DNA of 64,000 bases from an uncultured Bacteroidales bacterium (GTDB taxonomy: Bacteria; Bacteroidota; Bacteroidia; Bacteroidales; UBA932). Made by a program: the position numbers and the translations under genes. Shown piece by piece: positions 8,993 to 17,863 of this stretch; position 1 is the first letter of the stretch, and every line of letters starts with the position of its first letter. Under the pieces are notes generated by a model. The model was not told the DNA's origin and did no database searches. It saw only the letters and a program-made list of their open reading frames with translations. The stretch lies in assembly GCA_934667175.1 (NCBI GenBank), contig CAKULN010000006.1:29417-93416 (forward strand), in the 5' to 3' direction.

Positions 8993-10804
8993 TTAATATC
9001 CAGGGTTCTGAGCCGATGCTCCCATAGCCTTGTTCGCATCCAATTCGGATTTCGGGATCGGCCAAAGTTCATCTTTTCCTACTTTGTAGACATAAGTGTT
9101 GAATTTGCGCAGATTGCTCTTCTCCCCATTCCAAGTCTCTCCCGAATAGGTCACAATGCAGTCTTCATCAATCGTCGGTCTGGCATTGGAGATGAAGTTT
9201 CTCGGAGAGGCGGCGGTGGACTGTCCTGGTGCCATGATCACACGGTTCATGGCCTTTTCGGCTATTCCCCATCTTCGCAGATCATACCATCTCAGGCCTT
9301 CGTTGCAAAGTTCGATCATCCTTTCGTAGCGAAGGGCTTTTCTAAGGGAAGCCTGGTCTGTCCCCTCTACATCAGGCATGTTTACACGGGTCCGGATCTT
9401 ATTGATGTATGCAGCAGCCTTGTCCAGTTCCGTTCCCGCCTCAATCCTCGCCTCCGCCGCGATCAGGTAGAGTTCCGCCATACGGAAGACCCCATTGTTG
9501 ATCGCATCCTTTGTCTGCTCACGGCTTCCTCCCGTGATGGCCCCATAGAAAGCATCATCGTAGCCTTTTCGCCAGAGGTATCCGCCGGGTCCCTGCGCCC
9601 CGTTCGGGCCATATTCACTCTTATTGCCCACGACGTTGGAGTTGGCGATGGTGGAGCCGGTGTGATAGTCCTTGACTGATTCCTTTGTCACGTCAAGGGA
9701 ATATTCCACGCCCATGGTTCTTGAATTGTCTCTCACACAGAACAAATCAAGCCGGGGATCACGGTTTTTCCAAGGATCTTTCCAATCATAAAGGCTTGAC
9801 TCGGTGATGAATTTTCCGTCCGTACATTGAATCGCGTCGATGAAAGACTGCGAAGGCCCCATCCATGAAGCTCCGTTCAAGGTTCGTGGAGCACAATAAT
9901 AGACATTGATTGTGACAAGGTCAGTGCTCAATGAATTATACTGCAATGACAAAAGCCATTCGTCATCCTGCTCTCCGGCATAGGAGAACAAACGGCAATT
10001 AGGCTCTCCTGACGTGTGGTCGGGGTAATATGTCAGATCATATTCCGACAATCTGTGACCGTTCTTCTCAGCGATTTCTATCGCCTTGTCGGAATATTCA
10101 ATAGCCTTCTGAAGGTAACCATTCTCTTCCATGGCATAATTCAGATAGATTCTTGCCTTGAGCATATACGCCGCGGCCCGGCTGAATCTCGCCGTGCCGT
10201 CAGCCGCCGGCCATCGCTGAGGAAGCGCGTCAAGCAAGGAGTCATCCAGATCGTCAAGAATCCGTCCGACTATCTCCATCCTGTCCATCCTCGGATAGTA
10301 CATGTCATCAAGACTCAAGGCATGGTCGATGTAAGGGACACCACCATAGTACTGGATAAGCTGGTCATAACAAAACGAGCGGATGCACAGCAACTCTGCC
10401 TTCATGGATGACAGCGACTCATCAGACACCTTACCTCTAAGATTATCAATCCCGTCCAGCACATAATTCGCCCTGCCGATGGCCACATAAGATTTCTTAT
10501 AGAATTGCACTATCCAACTGTTTTCAGTGGAGATGGTGGATGTTGTAAGCTGCCTGACCGCTTTTGAAGAAATCCTTCCTGTGCCGATGTCTGTGATGCA
10601 GTCAATGGTTCTCCACCAGCCTGCGGTAAGATGCCCATAGTTCTGGGCGACAGCCTTATAGGCAGAGTATGTGCCGGCAAGAGCCTCTTCCTGCGTGGAG
10701 GGGAATCCGACAGTTGAAGGACCATTCAGCGGGCTTCTGTCCAGATCGCATGAAGCCAGAGCCAACACTACCGATAACAATATAATGTTTGCTTTCATAT
10801 TCAT
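8993..10804 (-). CDS. SusD/RagB-family glycan-binding lipoprotein
   Basis: 603 residues, starting MNMKANII with lipobox LASC|D at about residue 19. SusD hallmarks are present: an early GPSTVGFPST segment, TPR-like helices through residues 80-330, and the C-terminal LRYERMIELCNEGLRWYDLRRWG motif region followed by LWPIPKSELDAN and NPGY. SusD proteins sit on the outer membrane over the SusC pore and deliver oligosaccharides. The start codon overlaps the susC stop codon by one base (TAATG), implying coupled translation. The bound ligand cannot be read from the sequence. Confidence 0.95.
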   Translation of the reverse strand: MNMKANIILLSVVLALASCDLDRSPLNGPSTVGFPSTQEEALAGTYSAYKAVAQNYGHLTAGWWRTIDCITDIGTGRISSKAVRQLTTSTISTENSWIVQFYKKSYVAIGRANYVLDGIDNLRGKVSDESLSSMKAELLCIRSFCYDQLIQYYGGVPYIDHALSLDDMYYPRMDRMEIVGRILDDLDDSLLDALPQRWPAADGTARFSRAAAYMLKARIYLNYAMEENGYLQKAIEYSDKAIEIAEKNGHRLSEYDLTYYPDHTSGEPNCRLFSYAGEQDDEWLLSLQYNSLSTDLVTINVYYCAPRTLNGASWMGPSQSFIDAIQCTDGKFITESSLYDWKDPWKNRDPRLDLFCVRDNSRTMGVEYSLDVTKESVKDYHTGSTIANSNVVGNKSEYGPNGAQGPGGYLWRKGYDDAFYGAITGGSREQTKDAINNGVFRMAELYLIAAEARIEAGTELDKAAAYINKIRTRVNMPDVEGTDQASLRKALRYERMIELCNEGLRWYDLRRWGIAEKAMNRVIMAPGQSTAASPRNFISNARPTIDEDCIVTYSGETWNGEKSNLRKFNTYVYKVGKDELWPIPKSELDANKAMGASAQNPGY

Positions 10805-13800
10805 TAGAATTTTAATTCGAGTCCGAAGGTATAAGTCTTCACTTGTGGATAGTTGTCCGCTACGGCTCCCATGGCGACTCCATTTGAGCCATTGGAATCA
10901 TAGCACACCTCGGGGTCATAGCCTTGATAGAAATCCGTTACGGTGAAAAGGTTTTCAGCACATCCGAAGACAGAGAGACCAGAGATATGTTTGAACCATT
11001 TTGAAGGGAAGGTGTAACTGACATTGAGGTTCTTAAGACGAAGATACGACGCATCTCTCATCCAGAATGATGACTGCTTACGGTTTTGCTCGCTCTTGTA
11101 AGTCATCCTTGGATACTTCCCGTCCGGATTGTCAGGTGTCCATCTGTCCAGGTGTTCTGTCCTGAATGTGCCTCCGTTGATGCATGGTTGGACATAATAA
11201 GAGCTGAGATAAGCGTCCGCCTTCCCTACGCCTTGAAAGAACGCACTGACATTCAAGCCCTTCCACCCCAGATTCAAAGTCATGCCATAAGTAAATCTTG
11301 GAATAGCGCTGCCTATGACAGTCATGTCGGCGTCGGTGACGACACCATCCCCATTTGTGTCGGCATAGATAAGGTCTCCAGGCTTGATGTCGCTTCCGTA
11401 CTGCCGCAGATTCATGTTGATCCAATCAGCCTGATCCTGGTTCCTAGCCATTCCCAAACACTTCAACCCATAGATGGAGTTGATTGACGAGCCCTCCTGA
11501 TTACGGATGATTCCTCCCGACTTGCTTTCATACTGGCCGTCCATTTCTGTGATGGTGTTCACAACGTCGGAAAAATTGGCGTCGAACCCGAAACGGAAAT
11601 CACCCCAACTGTTGTGATAGCCCGCGGCAATCTCCCACCCCACGTTCCTTACCTCGCCGGCGTTCCTGTACGGAGCTCCAAGTCCTGTTGACAGAGGGAT
11701 GTTAAGCGTCATGAGAATGCCATGGGTGTTTTTCAGATACCAGTCAGCGGTGACGGTGAACTTATTCCATAACGACAGGTCAACACCAACATCAGTCATC
11801 TCCGAAGTCTCCCATGTTATTCCCTCGTTTGCCAGCGAACTCCTGTAGGCCGCCGGCACAAGGACATCATTAACGGAATAGATGTCCATGTTGAGCAACT
11901 CGGCGAAAGGATAGTTGGAAGATGAAATGTTCTGGTTGCCGAGTGTTCCATAGGACGCCCTGACCTTCATTTCAGTCAGAATATGCTTCACTTCGTTCAT
12001 CCAAGGCTCCTCGGACATCCTCCATGCTCCGGAAAACGATGGGAAAACACCCCACTGATGCCCCTTGGCGAAACGGGACGAGCCATCGAGACGAACATTG
12101 GCCTCAAAAAGATAGCGTTCCTTGAAGTTGTAGTTAAGTCTTCCGAAATATGATTGCAAAGCCCACTGGGAACGTGTGCCGTCATTGCTCATCGTCTCAT
12201 CTTCGGCGCCTACCCTGAGGACAGGATAATCCGGATAAGGAAGACTTTGTCTCGATGCGGAGTAATACTTCTGGTCCATCGTTTCACGTGACGCACCAAG
12301 GAGCAGCTTAACATCGTGTGCGGACGCAATATTCTTATGGAATACAGCCGTGGCCTGGTATGTCATGTAGAAATTCTGAGTCTGAGCCTCAGACAATTCG
12401 TTATACAATCGGCTTGTCACCGGAGATTTCGTCCCGTAGGCATCCGATGAATAACTGATGACATCATCAAACTGGTGCGTGTGTGACACGTTGAGGCGCG
12501 GAGCGATTTTTCCCTCCAGAGTCAACCATTCAAACGGAGCCCAATTCACTGATGCGGAGCCATTAAGACGAAGTCTGTCAACCTTTTTCTCTCCTCCCTG
12601 GCCATCCGTCACAGGCAGGATGTTAACAGAGCCGCCTGTCATTGGAGCATAATCCCCGTTAGACCATTGGGTAAGAATCAGAGGGTCTCTGGTGTTCATC
12701 ATATTGAACAGGGTCGCCGCGAGCGGCACAGCGTTTCTATGCCCATAATTCACAGCTCCGTCAAAATTGACAGACAGATTCTCAAACACATTTATCGTCA
12801 TGTTGTCACGGAAATTGTAACGCTTGTAGTCCTGACGCTTGATGATTCCATCCTGGTCGAGATAACCAAAGGAAGCGCTGTTCCGCATTTTACCTGTAGC
12901 CGCATTGAACGCCAAGGTGTGGTTCTGCGAGAATCCCGAACCGTTCAGGATTTTATCCTGCCACTTCGTGATGGGATAACTGTCAGGGTCATACCTATGA
13001 TTCTCAAGATAACCGGCAATGAATTCCTCCGAATAGATGGACGTGTCTCCATCATTAAGAGACGCTTCCCTGCTGAGTTTCATGTAGTCCACAGCATCCA
13101 CAAGGCTTGGGATGTCAGTGGGTGAAGACCAACCGGCATATCCCCTGTAGACCAAAGAGAACTTATCCTTTTGAGCCCGCTTTGTTGTGATCAGAATGAC
13201 TCCGTTGGCGGCACGGGAACCATAAATGGAAGAAGATGCCGCGTCTTTCAGAATTGACATCTTGTCAATCTGGGATGGGTCGACATCATCAATGTCGCCT
13301 TGAACTCCGTCAATAAGAATCAGCGGAGAAGAATTCGATCCTCCGAAAGTGCCGATGCCTCTGATCCTTATGCTCGAATTAGACGCCCCTGGGTTGCCGG
13401 ACTGGCTGGTCACTGTGACGCCCGCCGCAAGTCCCTGCAAAGCGGAGGTGACACTGGCGGTAGCGCGCTCGGAGATCCGCTCGCTTGGCACAGAAGACAC
13501 GCTTCCTGTCAGGTTAACCTTTTTCTGTGTGTCATAGCCGACCACGACGACCTCGTCAAGAAATTCCGAATCGACTTGAAGCACAACGTCATACACAGTC
13601 TTATCGCTCACGGTGAAGGTATATGGCACATAGCCGAGACTGGAAACGGTGATGACATTTCCTTTGACGGCCTCAAGAGAGAACTTGCCGTCTCCGTCTG
13701 TCACCGCACCTTTGGAAGTGCCTTTGATCATCACTCCAGCGCCGATGACAGGATAGCTGTCCGCATCGACCACGGTACCGGTAATCCGGTTCTGCGCGGA

Positions 13801-13851
13801 CAGAACCGTCCCAAGGCATAAGGCCAAAATAATAATAAGCGTCCTTTTCAT
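10804..13851 (-). CDS. SusC/RagA-family TonB-dependent transporter
   Basis: 1015 residues. Signal peptide (ending VLSAQ), then a CarboxypepD-regulatory-like domain (about 22-100: ITGTVVDADSYPVIGA), the DEVVVVGY TonB-box region, a plug domain with IRGIGTF and LKDAASSSIYGSRAANGV, and a C-terminal beta-barrel ending in phenylalanine (FGLELKF). It imports oligosaccharides through the outer membrane with SusD, powered by TonB. It follows the 620-residue lipoprotein gene with no gap and precedes susD with a one-base overlap. Here SusC is the sixth gene of the unit rather than the first, which is uncommon for PULs. Confidence 0.96.
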   Translation of the reverse strand: MKRTLIIILALCLGTVLSAQNRITGTVVDADSYPVIGAGVMIKGTSKGAVTDGDGKFSLEAVKGNVITVSSLGYVPYTFTVSDKTVYDVVLQVDSEFLDEVVVVGYDTQKKVNLTGSVSSVPSERISERATASVTSALQGLAAGVTVTSQSGNPGASNSSIRIRGIGTFGGSNSSPLILIDGVQGDIDDVDPSQIDKMSILKDAASSSIYGSRAANGVILITTKRAQKDKFSLVYRGYAGWSSPTDIPSLVDAVDYMKLSREASLNDGDTSIYSEEFIAGYLENHRYDPDSYPITKWQDKILNGSGFSQNHTLAFNAATGKMRNSASFGYLDQDGIIKRQDYKRYNFRDNMTINVFENLSVNFDGAVNYGHRNAVPLAATLFNMMNTRDPLILTQWSNGDYAPMTGGSVNILPVTDGQGGEKKVDRLRLNGSASVNWAPFEWLTLEGKIAPRLNVSHTHQFDDVISYSSDAYGTKSPVTSRLYNELSEAQTQNFYMTYQATAVFHKNIASAHDVKLLLGASRETMDQKYYSASRQSLPYPDYPVLRVGAEDETMSNDGTRSQWALQSYFGRLNYNFKERYLFEANVRLDGSSRFAKGHQWGVFPSFSGAWRMSEEPWMNEVKHILTEMKVRASYGTLGNQNISSSNYPFAELLNMDIYSVNDVLVPAAYRSSLANEGITWETSEMTDVGVDLSLWNKFTVTADWYLKNTHGILMTLNIPLSTGLGAPYRNAGEVRNVGWEIAAGYHNSWGDFRFGFDANFSDVVNTITEMDGQYESKSGGIIRNQEGSSINSIYGLKCLGMARNQDQADWINMNLRQYGSDIKPGDLIYADTNGDGVVTDADMTVIGSAIPRFTYGMTLNLGWKGLNVSAFFQGVGKADAYLSSYYVQPCINGGTFRTEHLDRWTPDNPDGKYPRMTYKSEQNRKQSSFWMRDASYLRLKNLNVSYTFPSKWFKHISGLSVFGCAENLFTVTDFYQGYDPEVCYDSNGSNGVAMGAVADNYPQVKTYTFGLELKF

Positions 13852-15714
13852 CTATCTGGTCACTTTAAGGTTAAACAAATAGCAGCGTGAAGCATTGGCA
13901 TTGCTGCCGTCCGGTTTGGCGTCAGGAGTAGTGTCAACGGAAATCCGGGTCTGAGATGTAGCGCCATGAATCTTAAAACGGAAATGAGACACCGGTTTGT
14001 CAACCGCCGAGTTCGATTTTGAAGGAGGACAGATGTTGTTCGCGCTGCTGACAAGATATTCCTTCTTTGAAGAGACCTCCGAGGTCAAATCCACTTCAGC
14101 CTTTCCATCCACCGTCACTTTCCCGGAAGTGAACACGCCGTCGCCTATGATCCTGATGGCGATCTTATTCTTTGACGATGATGAGAATCTCGCCAAATCA
14201 ATCTCAAGAGTCACATCAGTCGCCGAGGTAAGTTCTGACAACTCCGGAGTTGTGGCCACTCCGAACGCTCCAGCGCTTGAGACGGACAATTGAAGAGCCC
14301 CCACCTTTTCTCCGCAATTGAGCAGAATCCAACCAATCATGTCCCTGTTCCTGATGTACTTCTCATTCGCGAGCACTTTTCCTTTGACCTTTTCAGGCCA
14401 GTCAAACCAGGCCTTTTGGTAGCCGACTTCATTTTTGTTGGCGCCTTGGGCATTAGTCATGTTCCAAACCTGCATTGTTCCAGGTTCCGTTCCGTCGACG
14501 ATGTCAGGGGTCGCCTCAACAGCACAACCGTTCGCAGGTTTCATATAATCGCCTGAGTAGGCAAACAAGTCGAAGGACTCAAAGAACACAACATTCTCCG
14601 CTTCTTTTTCCTTGAAATAATAGCGAGGAATTCCATCTTCCTCACTCAAATCTATTCTTACTTCCATTTCCGAGTCGGACGAAGTGTTTGTCCAGAATTT
14701 CTTTCCTCCTTCCTCAATGGCGGACATACGTCCGACGGATTTTGACACCGTGTACGTCAATGGTCTGGTGCCGTCTTGGGAAGCGTTCAACCCGACCGCA
14801 GGGTAGGCGATGAACTCTCTGTTGGTACATGTTCCCACACCAGCGACTCCTGAGTATGGTGTGGCTCCGTACTGAACGCCATTGACTGTGATTGTAAACT
14901 CTTGTTCTCCGGCAGGAATTCTTACCGTCCCTGAATAAATGTTTTCATTGTCAGGAATAGAGGAGAGGATAGCGGTTCCATTCAGATCCACGCTCACAAG
15001 AGTCATCTCACCGGCCACAACCATGCTGACAAGCTCGCCTTCGTTACCGTCCATGTCATAAGGTACGGCGGCAAGCATCACTTTCTTGCTATCGCTCACA
15101 ATGGACACCTCTTTCCGACCTTGCCCGTCATGGACATCTGTTCCTCCTTTGGAAATCACTTCGAGCAGCTGTTCCTTTGTCAAATCAACATACTTTGAAT
15201 CAAAAACATAGGAATACCCATCGGCAGAAAGGTCTGGAGACAGAACAGCCGAAAAAGCCATCTTCCCATCGTCCGTCCTTCCATCAAAGGAGGCATTCAA
15301 GGACATGGAGACCTTACCAGTGTGAAACGAGACGAAAGTCGGAGCCGTGATAACGTTTCCATCCTTATCCACCCCCATGGCACCCACATAATAATCGCTG
15401 TCGACATCCAACTTTCGGAATTGGACCGCCTCCATCGGGAAAGATGAGCCATTGGCCTTGATGAAGTTATATTTAGCGACAGCATCCATCGTCAGGTACG
15501 GCTGTGTCCCTTCGAATTTCCGCGGTGCGGAAATTATGCTGGAAACAACCTTTTCCTGACGAGAGGAAACCGACACTTTCGCAGACGAAGACAAAATGTC
15601 ATCGACACTGATCTTTATGGCCCCGGAAACCAATGTGTCATTAGCCTGCTCCTCCCTGCAGGCACATAACGCTAAAAGAGCGAAAAACGTAAAAAGAATG
15701 ATTTTTTTATACAT
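13852..15714 (-). CDS. Lipoprotein of unknown function, probable beta-sandwich surface protein
   Basis: 620 residues with a lipoprotein signal ending LCAC|R. The body is rich in beta strands, with few helices. Residues about 25-230 resemble Ig/FnIII-like segments (AKVSVSSRQEKV; YYVGAMGVDKDG). A later stretch (from ENVVFFESFDLFAY to ASRCYLFNLKVTR) looks like a jelly-roll, as in carbohydrate-binding or choice-of-anchor domains. No catalytic motif is recognised. By position, directly before susC, it may be a surface glycan-binding protein like SusE/F, but those usually follow susD. Function inferred weakly; that it is a lipoprotein is clear. Confidence 0.7.
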   Translation of the reverse strand: MYKKIILFTFFALLALCACREEQANDTLVSGAIKISVDDILSSSAKVSVSSRQEKVVSSIISAPRKFEGTQPYLTMDAVAKYNFIKANGSSFPMEAVQFRKLDVDSDYYVGAMGVDKDGNVITAPTFVSFHTGKVSMSLNASFDGRTDDGKMAFSAVLSPDLSADGYSYVFDSKYVDLTKEQLLEVISKGGTDVHDGQGRKEVSIVSDSKKVMLAAVPYDMDGNEGELVSMVVAGEMTLVSVDLNGTAILSSIPDNENIYSGTVRIPAGEQEFTITVNGVQYGATPYSGVAGVGTCTNREFIAYPAVGLNASQDGTRPLTYTVSKSVGRMSAIEEGGKKFWTNTSSDSEMEVRIDLSEEDGIPRYYFKEKEAENVVFFESFDLFAYSGDYMKPANGCAVEATPDIVDGTEPGTMQVWNMTNAQGANKNEVGYQKAWFDWPEKVKGKVLANEKYIRNRDMIGWILLNCGEKVGALQLSVSSAGAFGVATTPELSELTSATDVTLEIDLARFSSSSKNKIAIRIIGDGVFTSGKVTVDGKAEVDLTSEVSSKKEYLVSSANNICPPSKSNSAVDKPVSHFRFKIHGATSQTRISVDTTPDAKPDGSNANASRCYLFNLKVTR

Positions 15715-15726
15715 ACATAATTAGAT

Positions 15727-17856
15727 TTATTTCAACGAGAGACTTATTGATTCCATTATCCTGTCTGACGATGTTCCGACATGAATGGCATATTCCCCTT
15801 TCTCAAGAATCCAAGATTCATCATACTGCATGAAATCGTCAGGCTTAAGTCCAAGCACGACTCTTTTTTTCTCGCCGCTTTCAAGAAACACTTTCTCGAA
15901 TGCCTTCAATTCTTTCACCGGCCTGTCTTTTCCCGGCATGGAGACATAGACTTGCACCACCTCAGATCCGGAAACAGGTCCGACATTCCGTACAGTGCAT
16001 TCGACTCTCTTTTCATTCGCCTTTATGCCAGAGATCTCGAAAGATGTGTAACTCAATCCATGGCCGAAGGCAAAGAGCGGCTTGATGCTTTGCTTCTCAT
16101 ACCATCTGTACCCGACAAAAATGTCTTCTGAATATTCCTCATCCCAAATTGTCTTCTTGTCAGGATTCTCAGAACGAGGAATACCTGGATACTGGGCTTC
16201 CGTCCTGACGGGACCGTCTTCCAATGCGACCGGGATTGTGTAAGGAAGTTTTCCGCCCGGACAAACATTGCCTGTGAGGACATCGGCAAGGCAATTACCA
16301 GACTCGCTGCCGAGATACCAGCTTTGGACTATTCCTTTCACTTCTCTTGCCCAAGGCATCGCCACAGCATTTCCGCTGATGTTGACAACCACTATGTTCT
16401 TGTTAACTTCGGCCAAAGCGGCAATCAGCTCGCTCTGCCTGTATGGCAATTCATAAGAGACACGGTCATCACTTTCCGCATCCTGCTTGCGGTTCTTGTT
16501 CAACCCTCCGAAAAAAAGCACCACATCGCTCGACTCAGCCGCGGCGACAGCCTCTCCGAAGTCAAGTTCCACCGTGCTCGAATAACCTTGGACATAAGAG
16601 ATCTCAGCGTCTTCCAATGCGGCCCGCAGGCCATCGAGTGGCGTCACTTCGTATTTGGTCTTCAACGCGGAACTGCCGCCTTTTGTGGTCATGATCCGCA
16701 TCGCGTTCTCGCCAACAACGAGAATCCTGTCTGCCCTCAAAGGAAGAATATTGTCCTCATTCTTCAGAAGGACAATGCTCTCGCAACCGATTTTCCTTGC
16801 CGCCGCAGAATGCTCCGGGCAAGTAAAACGGCCTGGGGTCTGATTTGGAGCCAGATTTGTCCGCATCTGAAGACGCAGGACTCTTCTTACCTTCTCATCC
16901 AGAACTTCAACGGATTCTTTCCCGGATTCAAGCCTTTCAAGGTAAGGCTGAGACAGATAAAATGAATCATACGCATTGTCCACAGCTGTGGCAAGACCGT
17001 CAGTCGTAGTGCCGAACTCCAGGTCCAATCCATTATTGACGGCTTGGACTCCATCATGAGTTCCTCCCCAGTCGCTTATCAGGACACCATCGAAATTCCA
17101 ATCCTCTTTCAGGATTCTGGTAAGATATTCATTATGGCAGCAATGCTGATCCTTATAAAGATTATAAGACCCCATCACCGCCCAGACATCACCCTCGACA
17201 ACAGCCGCCTTGAAAGCCGGAAGGTAGATTTCATTCAACGCCCTGTCACTTACGATGACATTCGTCGTGTGCCTGTGAAGTTCCTGATTGTTAAGCGCAT
17301 AATGTTTGACACATGCAGCCACGCCTTGCTCCTGGACACCCTTGATGTAAGGTACGACCATTTTGGACGCCAGACATGGGTCCTCACCCATATATTCAAA
17401 ATTTCTTCCACAGAGCGGTGTCCTGTAGATGTTGCAGCCCGGTCCCAACAGAACATTCTTCTTTCTATAACGGGCCTCCTCTCCGATCGAGACACCATAG
17501 AGATGCGCCAGTTGCGGATTCCATGTGGCCGCAAGAGCCGTCAGCGCAGGATAAGCCGTACATGAGTCGTTGGTCCAGCCAGCTTGTTTCCAACTATCCC
17601 ACAACACTTCAGCCCTGATTCCGTGAGGACCGTCGCTGCACCACAGCTCTGGTATTCCGAGCCTTGGCACTCCCCTTGAAGAAAATCTGGACTGGGCGTG
17701 AAGCACGCCGACCTTCTCCTCAAGCGTCATCCTTTTCAAGGCATCTTCCACCCTTCGCTCTTCCGGCAGCCTTCCATCAAGGTACGGGTTTGGAACATGT
17801 AACGAGCACGACGAGACGACAAGAGCCGGAATCAAAAGAATTTTACTGAGATTCAT
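15727..17856 (-). CDS. GH3 family glycoside hydrolase (beta-glucosidase/xylosidase type), lipoprotein
   Basis: I chose ATG 17856 (709 residues), giving lipobox VVSSC|S. An upstream in-frame ATG at 17901 would overlap the preceding gene and add 15 residues before the signal peptide. GH3 features: SDGPHGIRAE substrate loop, KHYALNNQE, the nucleophile aspartate in VLISDWGGTHDG, the (alpha/beta)6 domain with GGSSALKTKYEVTPLDG, and a C-terminal FnIII-like domain (FGHGLSYTSFEIS). These enzymes remove non-reducing beta-linked glucose, xylose or similar residues with retention. The gene begins 7 bp after the dehydrogenase-kinase stop. The exact sugar cannot be fixed from motifs. Confidence 0.92.
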   Translation of the reverse strand: MNLSKILLIPALVVSSCSLHVPNPYLDGRLPEERRVEDALKRMTLEEKVGVLHAQSRFSSRGVPRLGIPELWCSDGPHGIRAEVLWDSWKQAGWTNDSCTAYPALTALAATWNPQLAHLYGVSIGEEARYRKKNVLLGPGCNIYRTPLCGRNFEYMGEDPCLASKMVVPYIKGVQEQGVAACVKHYALNNQELHRHTTNVIVSDRALNEIYLPAFKAAVVEGDVWAVMGSYNLYKDQHCCHNEYLTRILKEDWNFDGVLISDWGGTHDGVQAVNNGLDLEFGTTTDGLATAVDNAYDSFYLSQPYLERLESGKESVEVLDEKVRRVLRLQMRTNLAPNQTPGRFTCPEHSAAARKIGCESIVLLKNEDNILPLRADRILVVGENAMRIMTTKGGSSALKTKYEVTPLDGLRAALEDAEISYVQGYSSTVELDFGEAVAAAESSDVVLFFGGLNKNRKQDAESDDRVSYELPYRQSELIAALAEVNKNIVVVNISGNAVAMPWAREVKGIVQSWYLGSESGNCLADVLTGNVCPGGKLPYTIPVALEDGPVRTEAQYPGIPRSENPDKKTIWDEEYSEDIFVGYRWYEKQSIKPLFAFGHGLSYTSFEISGIKANEKRVECTVRNVGPVSGSEVVQVYVSMPGKDRPVKELKAFEKVFLESGEKKRVVLGLKPDDFMQYDESWILEKGEYAIHVGTSSDRIMESISLSLK

Positions 17857-17863
17857 ATCGCTA

